Part shown: piece after piece, positions 1 through 8,760 of the stretch
Layout: the number at the start of each line of letters is the position of its first letter
Position numbering within the stretch: the first letter of the stretch is position 1
Source of the DNA: Bacilli bacterium
Lineage (GTDB): Bacteria > Bacillota_I > Bacilli_A > RF39 > UBA660
DNA length: 64,000 nucleotides
Direction of reading: 5' to 3'
Assembly (NCBI GenBank): GCA_017410525.1
Contig: JAFQQQ010000001.1
Location: 81,192 to 145,191 of the forward strand
Translations under genes and position numbers: made by a program
The notes under the pieces: model-generated
Databases searched by the model: none
Seen by the model: only the letters and a program-made list of their open reading frames with translations
Told to the model about the DNA's origin: nothing

Positions 1-992
1 TAAATAGTGGCTCTATTGAATATTCATTAAATAGTGATAACAGTAATAGTGTTAAAATATTAAACATACATAAAAGTAAAGGGCTTGAATATAGTATTTG
101 TTATTTTTCTGGATTATTTAAAAGAAGTAATGATGAAGATAAAAAAGCTAAGTTTATTGTAGATTCAAAATATAATATAATTACTCCTTATACAGATAAT
201 GGAGTAAAACAAACTATACTTAAAGATTTATTACTTGATATAGAAAATAAAGAAAGTATAAGTGAAAAAATAAGACTTTTTTATGTCGCACTTACTCGTG
301 CAAGAGAAAGAATTATTATAGTTTGTCCTTTGAATAAAGAAAATGATGGTTATAACACTCTAGTACCAAATAATATCAGATTAAATTATACTAAAATTAG
401 TGATATGCTAGAATCTATTATACCTGTACTTTTGCCTTATGTAAAAGATATAGATTTTAATAAAGTTATATTAACTAGGGATTTTGAAAAAATTAAATCT
501 TATAATTATAAAAAAGAATTAAAAAATCTAGATACAAAAATAGAAAAACGAAAAAATAATATTCAATATGAAGTATTAAATGAATCTAGATTTTCTAAAG
601 TTACTAATAAGTTAATAACTAAGGATGAATATAATAATATGAAAGAAGGAGTTAAACTACACTACATCTTTGAAACAGAAGATTTTAAAACAAGTAATAA
701 TTCTTATATATTAAATTTTATTAAACATATAGATTTAAATTATATAAATTGTTTTAAAGAGTATGAATTTATTTATGAACAAGATAATGAAATAAAACAT
801 GGTTTTATAGATTTAATGTTAGAATATCAAGAGTCTATAAATATCATAGACTATAAGATGAAAAATATAACAGATGAAAATTATTTAAAACAATTAAATG
901 GGTATAAAGAATATATAGAAAGTATAACTGAAAAGAAAGTAAATATATATCTTTATTCTATATTAGATGATAATCTACAAAAATTAAATTAA
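1..992 (+). CDS. addA: ATP-dependent helicase/nuclease subunit A, C-terminal part (AddA)
   Basis: This is the 3' part of a gene that begins before the window; the frame is open from base 3. It carries UvrD-family helicase motif V (HKSKGLEY) and motif VI (YVALTRARER), followed by a RecB-type nuclease domain with the GFIDLM...IDYKMK...KQLNGY pattern near the C-terminus. The Asp and Lys of the nuclease motif are kept. AddA works with AddB to resect double-strand breaks for RecA loading, and this combination of superfamily 1 helicase plus C-terminal nuclease is typical of AddA. A hairpin terminator follows directly. The missing N-terminal half lies upstream, so completeness cannot be judged. Confidence 0.85.
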   Translation, partial: NSGSIEYSLNSDNSNSVKILNIHKSKGLEYSICYFSGLFKRSNDEDKKAKFIVDSKYNIITPYTDNGVKQTILKDLLLDIENKESISEKIRLFYVALTRARERIIIVCPLNKENDGYNTLVPNNIRLNYTKISDMLESIIPVLLPYVKDIDFNKVILTRDFEKIKSYNYKKELKNLDTKIEKRKNNIQYEVLNESRFSKVTNKLITKDEYNNMKEGVKLHYIFETEDFKTSNNSYILNFIKHIDLNYINCFKEYEFIYEQDNEIKHGFIDLMLEYQESINIIDYKMKNITDENYLKQLNGYKEYIESITEKKVNIYLYSILDDNLQKLN

Positions 993-1014
993 ACTCGGTT
1001 TTATCGAGTTTTTT
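991..1014 (+). terminator. Intrinsic terminator after addA
   Basis: A 7-bp stem (AAACTCG / CGAGTTT) with a 7-base loop is followed by a run of T. It overlaps the addA stop codon. Confidence 0.8.
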
Positions 1015-1038
1015 GCTTTATAAAAAAATTATATAATC

Positions 1039-1066
1039 TTGTAATTTAACTTATTAGTGATATAAT
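1039..1066 (+). promoter_or_regulatory. Sigma-A-type promoter
   Basis: TTGTAA and TATAAT are separated by 16 bases. The predicted start of transcription is only about 13 bases before the start codon at 1086, so the GGTGAT ribosome site lies at the 5' end of the mRNA. Confidence 0.6.
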
Positions 1067-1085
1067 AATTGCCATAGGTGATGTT

Positions 1086-1820
1086 ATGTTAGAAAAATTA
1101 CAATATAAAAATATAAAAAAATATAAAAGATATATTCCTTTTGATATAAATACAAATAGCAAATTATATTTTGATAAAGATTTAATACATAAAATTCCAT
1201 TTATTAAAGAAAGAGGTTTGGATAATCTTTTAAAATATCTTGGAGAATTAAATTTAAAAGAACTTGTTGAAATAAGAAAATTAATTTATAATCATAATTT
1301 AATTGTTGGATATAGTATGAAAAATTATAAAGGTTATAAAAGTTTGGCAAAATTTAAAAAAAGAAAATTAAATTTAAAAAAAGAAGATTGTTTTAAAATA
1401 ATTAAATCAGTTCAAGTTTTATCACAAAATAAAATATCTTTTTTTGATAGTCATTTAGGTAATGTTTTATTAAATCGTAAAACTAATGATATTAAGATTT
1501 GTGATATAGATGGTTTAGTGTTAAAAGAAAGTACTACTTTAGATTATGGAGAATTAAAAGATTTATTAATATTTTTATTATCATATTTATATAATATAAG
1601 AGAGTGTGATATTAGAAATTATTTAAAATGTTCTGATAAAGGTTTAAATAATTTATTTATAGACAGTTGTAAACTAGGAGAAGATAATTTAAGTGTTGAA
1701 AAAATAAAAGAAATAGTTAATACTATAAAATATAAAACCATAATTCAAGAAAGAGAATATATAATTGATAAATCTATAGAGTTAACCGAAATGGGTTATG
1801 CAAAATATAATAGATTTTAA
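1086..1820 (+). CDS. Divergent protein-kinase-fold protein
   Basis: This 244-residue soluble protein has a catalytic-loop-like segment (FFDSHLGNVLLN, around residues 119-131) and a DFG-like metal-binding segment (ICDIDG, about residue 139). That spacing is typical of aminoglycoside phosphotransferase/choline kinase-like folds. The N-terminal glycine-rich loop cannot be recognised, and the substrate is unknown. It is a single gene with its own promoter and terminator, preceded by an AGGTGAT ribosome site. It resembles the protein at 21777-22676 in these two motifs only. A pseudokinase is possible. Confidence 0.55.
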   Translation: MLEKLQYKNIKKYKRYIPFDINTNSKLYFDKDLIHKIPFIKERGLDNLLKYLGELNLKELVEIRKLIYNHNLIVGYSMKNYKGYKSLAKFKKRKLNLKKEDCFKIIKSVQVLSQNKISFFDSHLGNVLLNRKTNDIKICDIDGLVLKESTTLDYGELKDLLIFLLSYLYNIRECDIRNYLKCSDKGLNNLFIDSCKLGEDNLSVEKIKEIVNTIKYKTIIQEREYIIDKSIELTEMGYAKYNRF

Positions 1821-1847
1821 AACATGTTAGAAATAACATGTTTTTTT
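1819..1847 (+). terminator. Intrinsic terminator
   Basis: An 11-bp perfect stem (AAAACATGTTA / TAACATGTTTT) with a GAAA loop and a T run. It overlaps the stop codon of the preceding kinase-fold gene. Confidence 0.85.
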
Positions 1848-1872
1848 ATGTTATAATAAGGGTGGTGATGTT

Positions 1873-4449
1873 ATGGAAAAGATAATAATGGTAGATGGAA
1901 ATAACTTACTTTTTAGAAGTTATTATGCAACGGCATATAACGGTAATTTTATGAAAAATAGCAAAGGGTTTCCTACAAATGCTTTATTTGGACTTACTAA
2001 TATGATAAATAAAATAATTGCTGAAGAAAAACCAAATTATATATTGGTTGCTTTTGATAAAGGCAAAACTTTTAGACATGAAAAGTTTGATTTTTATAAA
2101 GATGGAAGATCTGAAACTCCAGAAGAATTGAAAGTTCAATTTCCAAAAGCAAAAGAGTTATTAGATGCTATGGGAATAAAATATTATGAAATAGACAATT
2201 ATGAAGCAGATGATATAATCGGAACATTTGCTAAATATTGTGATATTCCAGATGATGATTATGAAGGATTAATAGTAAGTAGTGATAAAGATTTACTTCA
2301 ATTAATTTCTAAACAAGTTCAAGTAAAATTATTAAAGTCTAAAGATTATATTAGATATAATATAGATAATTTTAAAGAAGAATGGGGTATAGATCCTATA
2401 AATATAATAGATTTAAAAGCACTAATGGGAGACTCTAGTGATAATATTCCAGGAGTTAAAGGAATAGGGGAAAAAACTGCTTTAAAATTACTACACGAAT
2501 ATAAAACACTAGATGGTATATATGAAAATATAGATCAAATAAAAGGTGCTTTACAAACAAAACTTATTACAGATAAAGAAAATGCGTATATGAGTTATGA
2601 GATTGCAACTATTTATAGAGATGTTCCTGTAGATATTAATATATCAGATATAAAATATTTAGGAAATAAACCTGAACTTATAGATCTTTATGAAGAATTA
2701 GAATTTTATTCTTTACTTAGAAATGTAAAAGTTGAAAAGAAAGAAGAATTAAAAGAAGATAAAATACAATATAAAGAAATTAAAAGTATAGATGAAATAA
2801 ACATAGATGAAGAAACTGCTATATATTTAGAACTTGATAATGATAATTATCACCAAGCTAATATAATAGGTATGGGAGTTTATAATAAAAATAATGCCTT
2901 ATATATAAGTAGTGATATATTAAAGCAAAATCCAGAGTTTTTAAATAAAATAAACTTATATACTTATGATTATAAAAAACTTTTAGTAACAGCTAAGAAA
3001 AATAATCTTAATATATCTAATGTAATATTTGATACTGCTATTGCTGCTTATTTACTAGAATACAATTTAAAAGATGATATTGCATATCTATCTAATCAAT
3101 TAGATTATAAAATACCATTTAAAACTGATATAGCAAAAGAAAAATTAGATATTAAAGAAATTATAATTGAAAAAGCAAAATTTATTTATGAAACTAAAGA
3201 AAAGTTTGAAAGTGAATTAAAAGATAAAGAAATGTATTCTTTATTTAAAGACATTGAACTTCCTTTAAGTGAAGTATTAGCTGATATGGAATATACTGGT
3301 TTTAATATAGATAAGTCTAAATTGATTGATATGGGTGAAGAAATAAAAATAAAAATAGAGCTTTTAAGCAAAACTATTTATAATTATGCAGGATGTGAGT
3401 TTAATATTTCATCACCAATTCAATTAGGTGAAGTATTGTTTGAAAAACTTAATTTACCACATGGTAAAAGAGGTAAAAATGGATATTCAACAGCTGCTGA
3501 TGTACTAGAAAAATTAAGAGATAAACATCCTATAATAGAAAGCATTTTAGAATATAGATTACTTACTAAACTTTATAGTACTTATATAGAAGGTTTAATA
3601 AACTATATTCATGAAGATAATAAAATACATACAATTTATACACAAACACTAACACGTACAGGTAGACTTTCTAGTATAGAACCAAATCTTCAAAATATTC
3701 CTATAAGAAATGAATATGGTAGATTAATTAGAAAAGCCTTTATTCCAAGTGATGATAGTATTATTGTAAGTGCAGATTATTCTCAAATAGAACTTAGAAT
3801 ATTCTCTTGTATGGCTAATATCGAATCACTTAAAGAAGCATTTCTTAATAACATAGATGTTCATACTAAGACTGCTAGTGATATATTTAGAGTGCCTATT
3901 CAAGCAGTTACTAAAGATATGAGAAGAATGGCTAAAGCAGTTAATTTTGGTATTATATATGGAATAAGTGGATTTGGACTTTCTGAAAACTTAAATATAG
4001 ATACAAAAGAAGCAACTAAGTTTATAAACGAATATTATGAAACATATCCAGGTATTAAGGCTTACAAAGAAGAAAGTATTAAACAAGCGCATAAAGATGG
4101 ATTTGTTAAAACTAAGTTCAATAGAATTAGAACAATACCGGAATTAGAAAATAAAAATTATATGATTAGAAGTGGTGCTGAGAGAATGGCTTTAAATACA
4201 CCAATACAAGGTACTGCTGCAGATATAATTAAGATTGCTATGGTAAAATTATTTAATGAGTTTAATAAACACAATTTAAAAAGTAAAATACTTGTTACTG
4301 TACACGATGAACTTGTTGTAGATTGTAAAAAAAATGAGTTTGAAACAGTTAAAAAACTTATGAAAGAAGTTATGGAAAGTGTAATAGAACTTCAAGTACC
4401 ACTTCTAGTAGATATAGAATATGGAGATAATTGGTATCAAGCAAAATAA
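1873..4449 (+). CDS. polA: DNA polymerase I
   Basis: This 858-residue enzyme fills gaps and removes RNA primers during replication and repair. Residues 1-290 form the 5'-3' exonuclease, with acidic motifs (MVDGNN, YEADDI, SSDKDLL) and a helix-hairpin-helix (GDSSDNIPGVKGIGEKTA). The middle region aligns with the 3'-5' exonuclease domain, but the catalytic Asp-x-Glu is not present (IYLELD instead), so proofreading is probably lost, as in several Bacillota PolA proteins. The polymerase domain keeps motif A (DYSQIELRI, about residue 635), motif B (RRMAKAVNFGIIYG, about 684) and motif C (VHDELV, about 809). TATAAT at 1852 and GGTGGTGAT place the start at 1873. Confidence 0.97.
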   Translation: MEKIIMVDGNNLLFRSYYATAYNGNFMKNSKGFPTNALFGLTNMINKIIAEEKPNYILVAFDKGKTFRHEKFDFYKDGRSETPEELKVQFPKAKELLDAMGIKYYEIDNYEADDIIGTFAKYCDIPDDDYEGLIVSSDKDLLQLISKQVQVKLLKSKDYIRYNIDNFKEEWGIDPINIIDLKALMGDSSDNIPGVKGIGEKTALKLLHEYKTLDGIYENIDQIKGALQTKLITDKENAYMSYEIATIYRDVPVDINISDIKYLGNKPELIDLYEELEFYSLLRNVKVEKKEELKEDKIQYKEIKSIDEINIDEETAIYLELDNDNYHQANIIGMGVYNKNNALYISSDILKQNPEFLNKINLYTYDYKKLLVTAKKNNLNISNVIFDTAIAAYLLEYNLKDDIAYLSNQLDYKIPFKTDIAKEKLDIKEIIIEKAKFIYETKEKFESELKDKEMYSLFKDIELPLSEVLADMEYTGFNIDKSKLIDMGEEIKIKIELLSKTIYNYAGCEFNISSPIQLGEVLFEKLNLPHGKRGKNGYSTAADVLEKLRDKHPIIESILEYRLLTKLYSTYIEGLINYIHEDNKIHTIYTQTLTRTGRLSSIEPNLQNIPIRNEYGRLIRKAFIPSDDSIIVSADYSQIELRIFSCMANIESLKEAFLNNIDVHTKTASDIFRVPIQAVTKDMRRMAKAVNFGIIYGISGFGLSENLNIDTKEATKFINEYYETYPGIKAYKEESIKQAHKDGFVKTKFNRIRTIPELENKNYMIRSGAERMALNTPIQGTAADIIKIAMVKLFNEFNKHNLKSKILVTVHDELVVDCKKNEFETVKKLMKEVMESVIELQVPLLVDIEYGDNWYQAK

Positions 4450-4473
4450 AAAGAAACTTTATTGTTTCTTTTT
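4448..4473. terminator. Bidirectional terminator between polA and the minus-strand gene
   Basis: A 10-bp stem (AAAAAGAAAC / GTTTCTTTTT) lies between convergent genes. Its A-rich and T-rich arms give a U tract in both directions, and it overlaps the last codons of the minus-strand gene. Confidence 0.75.
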
Positions 4474-4824
4474 GTTTATTCCAATCATACTTCCTAGTAT
4501 GGAAGAAATAATTAGTATAATATAAAATAACAAATATTTAAATTTAAATGAATTATTAAGCCCTAAATAATTAAAAATAATAAGTACTATGGAAAATATA
4601 GAGCCTAATTTTAAACCTTCTAAAAATCCTTTTTTTAAAGATCTTTTTCCTATATAAAATCCACCAACAAACATAGAAATAATAGGTATAATTATTTTTA
4701 TAATAGAAGTAACCTTATCATTCAGCACATTAAAATAACTAAGTAGAGTAGTTATAAATGTTAAAACTAAAATAAATCCAATTATATATAAAAAAGATAT
4801 ACCTAAGTTTTTTAAATATTTCAT
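4459..4824 (-). CDS. TIGR04086/YrzE-type small membrane protein
   Basis: A 121-residue protein with four predicted membrane helices. The GGFYIGKRSLKKGFLEGLKLG segment near the middle and the four-helix layout match the TIGR04086 (YrzE-like) family of Bacillota, whose function is unknown. It is convergent with polA and divergent from the DUF421 gene. It ends with a lysine-rich tail. The family assignment comes from recognising the motif pattern, without a search. Confidence 0.7.
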   Translation of the reverse strand: MKYLKNLGISFLYIIGFILVLTFITTLLSYFNVLNDKVTSIIKIIIPIISMFVGGFYIGKRSLKKGFLEGLKLGSIFSIVLIIFNYLGLNNSFKFKYLLFYIILIISSILGSMIGINKKKQ

Positions 4825-4896
4825 AAAATCACCTATTAAAAATTATTCGTTTGTATAAAAGAATATTCTATGGTTCAATATAATATAGGTGATTAT

Positions 4897-5526
4897 ATGT
4901 ATTTTTCCTTAATATTTAAAACGCTATTTATGTATTTTTTTATAATATTTGTTTATAGGCTTATGGGAAAAAAAGAAGTAGGACAATTAAGTATTGTAGA
5001 TTTAATTGTATCAATACTTATTGCTGAATTAATTGCTTTATCAATACAAGAAGACAGTAAAAGTATATTTATATCAGTAGTACCTATACTTGTTCTTGTA
5101 GGTGTTCAAATTCTTATAAGCTTTATAACTTTAAAAAACGATAAATTGAGATATATTATAGACGGAAAACCTACAATAATAATAAAGAACGGTAAACTTA
5201 ATTTTACTGAGATGTCTAAACTTAGATATTCACTAGATGATTTATTAACACAGTTAAGATTACAAGGAGTTAAGAGTATAGATAAAGTAAAATATGCGGT
5301 GTTAGAAAATAACGGTGATTTATCTATATTTAATGATAATAGTGATTATCCATTACCTCTAATACTTGATGGAGTAATTGATTATAATACTTTAAAAGAG
5401 ATAAAAAAAGACTATAATTGGTTAATAGATAGTTTAAAGAAAAAAAATTTAGAGATAGATGAAGTTTTTTATGCTTTTTATACTAATAACAAAACTTTTA
5501 TAATAACAAGAAATGAGCTTTTATGA
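4897..5526 (+). CDS. DUF421/YetF-family membrane protein
   Basis: A 209-residue protein with three N-terminal membrane helices followed by two soluble halves of the YetF type (VYRLMGKKEVGQLS, DGKPTIIIKNGKLN, LRLQGVKSIDKVKYAVLENNG). These are family hallmarks; members are exported or membrane-bound proteins of unclear role in Bacillota. A longer reading from 4870 exists, but a TATAAT at 4879-4884 and an AGGTGATT ribosome site lie inside it, so 4897 is the likely start. The gene is divergent from 4459-4824. Confidence 0.82.
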   Translation: MYFSLIFKTLFMYFFIIFVYRLMGKKEVGQLSIVDLIVSILIAELIALSIQEDSKSIFISVVPILVLVGVQILISFITLKNDKLRYIIDGKPTIIIKNGKLNFTEMSKLRYSLDDLLTQLRLQGVKSIDKVKYAVLENNGDLSIFNDNSDYPLPLILDGVIDYNTLKEIKKDYNWLIDSLKKKNLEIDEVFYAFYTNNKTFIITRNELL

Positions 5527-5533
5527 AAAATAT

Positions 5534-5562
5534 TTGAAAAAATATTAGAAATGTGCTATGAT
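5534..5562 (+). promoter_or_regulatory. Promoter of the small membrane protein gene
   Basis: TTGAAA and TATGAT are separated by 17 bases, with a TG dinucleotide one base upstream of the -10 box (extended -10). Confidence 0.75.
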
Positions 5563-5591
5563 TAACATGTAGTGTAGGGAAGAGGTAAAGC

Positions 5592-5765
5592 ATGGAAAAT
5601 AATGAACAAAAAGGGAATTTATTGTTTAAAAAATTAGACTTAGCTTTTGTATATTTATTTGTATTTCTAGTAGGTGTTGCAATAGTTCTTGGTATGACAT
5701 CGTTTTTAAATGACAAAGTTAAAGAGTTTACAGAGGATGCAATTGTAATGAATACTCAAGGATAG
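5592..5765 (+). CDS. Small single-pass membrane protein
   Basis: This 57-residue ORF has an AAGAGGT ribosome site, a good promoter at 5534-5562 and a terminator over its stop codon, so it is very likely a real monocistronic gene. A charged N-terminus (MENNEQKGN) precedes a single hydrophobic helix (residues about 16-37) and a short acidic tail with NDKVKEF. The family is not recognised. It could be a membrane stress or division accessory peptide, but nothing in the sequence shows this. Confidence 0.7.
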   Translation: MENNEQKGNLLFKKLDLAFVYLFVFLVGVAIVLGMTSFLNDKVKEFTEDAIVMNTQG

Positions 5766-5782
5766 TTAATCTATCTTTTTTT
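5761..5782 (+). terminator. Short intrinsic terminator
   Basis: A 5-bp stem (GATAG / CTATC) with a 5-base loop and seven T, overlapping the stop codon of the small membrane protein. The stem is short but the U tract is good. Confidence 0.55.
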
Positions 5783-5819
5783 CTTATTAAAAATGTAGTA
5801 TAATTATATTGGTGATATA

Positions 5820-6788
5820 ATGAAAGTAACAATTTTAGGAACGGGTGCTTATGGATTAGCTTTATCGAAGATACTTGTAGAAAATAAAAATGAAGTAGTA
5901 ATGTGGACTACTTTTGAAAGTGAAAAGAAAGAATTATTAGAAACTAAAAAAAGTTCTAAATTAAAAGGCTTTAAATTAGATGATAGTGTTTTTGTAACTA
6001 CTGATTTAGAAGAGTCTATAAAAATGAGTGAATTAATTGTAATAGCTATTCCAACTGCTTTTGTAACCGACGTGTGTAAAAGTTTAAAAAAATATATTAA
6101 AACTAATCAACATATTTGCATAGCAAGTAAAGGAATAGAACAAGGTACTTGCTTATTTATACATGATATGATAAAAAAACAGATAAAAACTAAATATATA
6201 GGAGCGATATCTGGACCTAGTTTTGCAGTTGATTTAGTTAAAAGTGTACCTGTAGGATTAGCCGTTGCTTCTAAATCAAAGAAAACATTAAATATAATAA
6301 GAGAAGCATTTTCTAATAATCATTTTAAATTACATCCAACTAATGATATTATAGGAATCGAGGTGTGCGGCGCAGTTAAAAATATAATTGCAATCGCATC
6401 TGGCATGATAGATGGGATGGGTTATCCAATATCAACTCAAGCATTATTAATTACACAATCCCTGCATGACATTAAAGCAATAATACACGCTTTAGGTGGT
6501 TCAAAAAAAACAATACTTAGTTTTGCAGGTTTTGGAGATATTTTGCTTACTTGTACAAGTGAGAAGAGTAGAAATTATACATTTGGTAAATTAATAGGTT
6601 CTACTGCTTCTAAGGAAGAAATAGAGAAATATAAGAATAATATAACTGTAGAAGGTTTGTATACATTAAAAAGTATACATAAATTAATAAATAATAAAAA
6701 GATAGAAATTCCAACAATAAATATAATATATGATATTGTATTTAAAGACGAAAAAATAGATAAATTAATTGAGTATCTTATGATTTGA
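5820..6788 (+). CDS. gpsA: Glycerol-3-phosphate dehydrogenase [NAD(P)+]
   Basis: This 322-residue cytoplasmic enzyme reduces dihydroxyacetone phosphate to sn-glycerol 3-phosphate for phospholipid synthesis. The N-terminal Rossmann motif (GTGAYGLALS) binds the nucleotide. ISGPSFAVDL and the catalytic-lysine segment CGAVKNIIAIASGM are diagnostic of GpsA, and the length is normal. TATAAT at 5799 and GGTGATATA put the ribosome site almost at the mRNA 5' end. The perfect promoter of the next gene overlaps its stop codon, so the two genes are transcribed separately or overlap as nested units. Confidence 0.96.
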   Translation: MKVTILGTGAYGLALSKILVENKNEVVMWTTFESEKKELLETKKSSKLKGFKLDDSVFVTTDLEESIKMSELIVIAIPTAFVTDVCKSLKKYIKTNQHICIASKGIEQGTCLFIHDMIKKQIKTKYIGAISGPSFAVDLVKSVPVGLAVASKSKKTLNIIREAFSNNHFKLHPTNDIIGIEVCGAVKNIIAIASGMIDGMGYPISTQALLITQSLHDIKAIIHALGGSKKTILSFAGFGDILLTCTSEKSRNYTFGKLIGSTASKEEIEKYKNNITVEGLYTLKSIHKLINNKKIEIPTINIIYDIVFKDEKIDKLIEYLMI

Positions 6789-6813
6789 CAAAATAAACTT
6801 TTCATATTATAAT
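6785..6813 (+). promoter_or_regulatory. Consensus sigma-A promoter over the gpsA stop codon
   Basis: An exact TTGACA and an exact TATAAT are separated by 17 bases. The -35 box overlaps the TGA of gpsA. This is the best promoter match in the window and should drive the NrtR-like gene. Confidence 0.85.
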
Positions 6814-6845
6814 ACAACTGTATTTTGAACACAAAGAGGGCTGTT

Positions 6846-7424
6846 ATGGAAGTAAATGTAAAAAGCATAATAAACATATTTACCATTATAGATGGAAAAA
6901 TTAATTTATTAGTTAATAATAATAAACTAATAGAGATAGAATGTTTAGATGAATTAGATTACGTTAATAGTAATTATATAAAAAACAATATTGATATAAA
7001 AAATTTAATTTTAAAACAATGTTTTACACTCAGCAAAAAACAAGAAGACAAATTAAACTTAACTATCATATATATTGATATAGTAAATTATAAAAATATA
7101 AAATTAAATAACAACTTTAGTTTTAAACAAATAGAAGAACTAAAAGATAATATATTTGTTCAAAAAAGTATTGAATGTTTAAAGAAGGAATTAGTTTTAA
7201 ACAGTACAATAAAAAAATTATATCCAGATGAATTTATATTACCAGAAATACAAAGAATGTATGAAGAATTATTAAATAAAAAATATGATAGAAGAAACTT
7301 TAGAAAAAAATTAATTAAACTGGATGTTATAGAGGATTTAGATAAAATAAGTTCTAATAAAACTGGTAGGCCAGCAAAACTTTATAGATTTAAAGATATA
7401 AAAGAAGATAAAATATTATTTTAG
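6846..7424 (+). CDS. NrtR-like transcriptional regulator with a degenerate Nudix domain
   Basis: A 192-residue protein. The C-terminal winged helix (LPEIQRMYEELL, DRRNFRKKLIKL, GRPAKLYRF) is the signature of NrtR-type regulators, which control NAD metabolism in many bacteria. The N-terminal half is in the place of the ligand-binding Nudix-like domain but has no Nudix box, as is usual for these regulators. The start at 6846 follows AAAGAGGG; an upstream in-frame codon at 6825 is less likely. A 41-residue membrane peptide follows after 11 bases. The ligand and targets are not visible here. Confidence 0.75.
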   Translation: MEVNVKSIINIFTIIDGKINLLVNNNKLIEIECLDELDYVNSNYIKNNIDIKNLILKQCFTLSKKQEDKLNLTIIYIDIVNYKNIKLNNNFSFKQIEELKDNIFVQKSIECLKKELVLNSTIKKLYPDEFILPEIQRMYEELLNKKYDRRNFRKKLIKLDVIEDLDKISSNKTGRPAKLYRFKDIKEDKILF

Positions 7425-7435
7425 GAGGTATTTAT

Positions 7436-7561
7436 ATGACAAAATGGGGAGTAAGATCAATGGTTTGGTATGTTTTTATACTTATAGTAGCATTCTGTGT
7501 GTCATTATTCTATTACATGAAATTAATAAATGATCCTAGTATACAAAGAGTATTTTTCTAA
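7436..7561 (+). CDS. Small single-pass membrane peptide
   Basis: A 41-residue ORF with a perfect AGGAGG ribosome site, 11 bases after the NrtR-like gene and followed by a terminator. After a short basic start (MTKWGVRSM) comes one hydrophobic helix of about 20 residues and a short tail. The strong ribosome site and operon position argue that it is translated. The family is not recognised. Confidence 0.65.
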   Translation: MTKWGVRSMVWYVFILIVAFCVSLFYYMKLINDPSIQRVFF

Positions 7562-7588
7562 AAGAAGTGTTTTTTCATTTCTTTTTTA
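7561..7588 (+). terminator. Intrinsic terminator
   Basis: A 10-bp stem (AAAAGAAGTG / CATTTCTTTT, one G-U pair) followed by T. It closes the NrtR-small peptide operon. Confidence 0.75.
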
Positions 7589-7596
7589 TTTAAGGT

Positions 7597-7625
7597 TGTA
7601 ATTTTTTGTTATGCATAGTATAATT
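7597..7625 (+). promoter_or_regulatory. Sigma-A-type promoter
   Basis: TTGTAA and TATAAT separated by 17 bases, upstream of the Gln/Pro-rich membrane protein gene. Confidence 0.65.
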
Positions 7626-7648
7626 AAATAGTAGAAAGTAGGGGTAAT

Positions 7649-8707
7649 ATGAAAAATAAATTAATTTTTAGAATATTAGGTGCTTTAGCATCCGCTTTAA
7701 TTATAGTATCTGTATTTGTACCATTTGTAAGTGTTACAGGATATTCTCCAAGTTTATGGGAAACTTATGAATTAACAAATTCGCTTTATTTACCAATAAT
7801 GATAATAGTGTTTGGGGCAATAGGTGTTATATTCTTTTCTTTAAATGTAAAAACAGAATTTGCATATATGAGTGTGGGTGCTATAGCTTTCTTTGTCATA
7901 ATTCAAACAATAGACATATTAGATCAAGGTGCTTTTGGTTCTTTAAGTATAGGCTATTATCTTTTAGTTATAGGAGCGCTTTTAACAGGAATAATGGCAT
8001 TTTTAACTAATCTAAAAACAAAGAAAAGAGAAATGGTATCAGAAGAAATAAAAAAAACAGAAGAAAAGTCTATGTTAGAGCAAATAGATAAACTTTATAA
8101 TGAACAAACATTTCCTCAAAGTGAAATGTCACCAATTCAACCTATAGATAATGTAGTTCAACCTTTACCAATTCAACCATTAGAATCAGTTGTTGAACAA
8201 ATGGTTGAAGAAAAAACTATAGAAGAAAATCCAGTAAACGCAGTTCTTCAAGAAATGCCAACACAAAATTATCAAGTTATACAAGAACCTATTATAGAAC
8301 AAGTTCAAGTTGAAAATACAAATCAACCATTAAATCAGGTATCACAACAATTCAATGTTCCAATATTCGAAGAAACTCAAGTACAAGACGTACCATTAGT
8401 AGAACAACAACTTGTGGTAGAAACACCAGTCAGTCAACCAGTAAATCCAGTTCTACAAGAATTCTCACAACTAACTAATTCTGCAGTACAAGAGTCTAGA
8501 ATTACTCCTGTTAATATGGTTGAACAGGTACCTATAGCACAAGAACAAGCCGTATTGAATCAAGGCGTTGCAACCGTTCCTTTATCAAGTATAAGTGAAC
8601 CAGTAAATCCAATTGTACAAGAATTTACTAATCCAGGATTAACTGCGACCCCACAACAATCATCAAATGAACTTGATATATTTGGTCAACCAATAAATAA
8701 AAGTTAA
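7649..8707 (+). CDS. Four-helix membrane protein with a long Gln/Pro/Val-rich tail
   Basis: A 352-residue protein. Residues 1-125 contain four predicted membrane helices; the rest is a low-complexity tail rich in Q, P, V and E. The tail repeats a PVNxVLQEF-like motif three times (PVNAVLQEM, PVNPVLQEF, PVNPIVQEF), which suggests a repeated binding site for a partner. The gene has its own promoter and terminator. I do not recognise a family. The four-helix part resembles generic DUF-type membrane domains only in layout. Confidence 0.7.
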   Translation: MKNKLIFRILGALASALIIVSVFVPFVSVTGYSPSLWETYELTNSLYLPIMIIVFGAIGVIFFSLNVKTEFAYMSVGAIAFFVIIQTIDILDQGAFGSLSIGYYLLVIGALLTGIMAFLTNLKTKKREMVSEEIKKTEEKSMLEQIDKLYNEQTFPQSEMSPIQPIDNVVQPLPIQPLESVVEQMVEEKTIEENPVNAVLQEMPTQNYQVIQEPIIEQVQVENTNQPLNQVSQQFNVPIFEETQVQDVPLVEQQLVVETPVSQPVNPVLQEFSQLTNSAVQESRITPVNMVEQVPIAQEQAVLNQGVATVPLSSISEPVNPIVQEFTNPGLTATPQQSSNELDIFGQPINKS

Positions 8708-8730
8708 TAATTAACTTTTATTTTTTTTTA
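8698..8730 (+). terminator. Intrinsic terminator
   Basis: A perfect stem (AAAAGTTAA / TTAACTTTT) overlapping the stop codon, followed by a long T run. Confidence 0.8.
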
Positions 8731-8760
8731 TTATGTTGTATAATTGTATTGGAGGTAATT

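Noticed and set aside
6575..6886. Minus-strand 103-codon frame over the end of gpsA
   Set aside because: Phe/Ile-rich shadow that covers a perfect plus-strand promoter.
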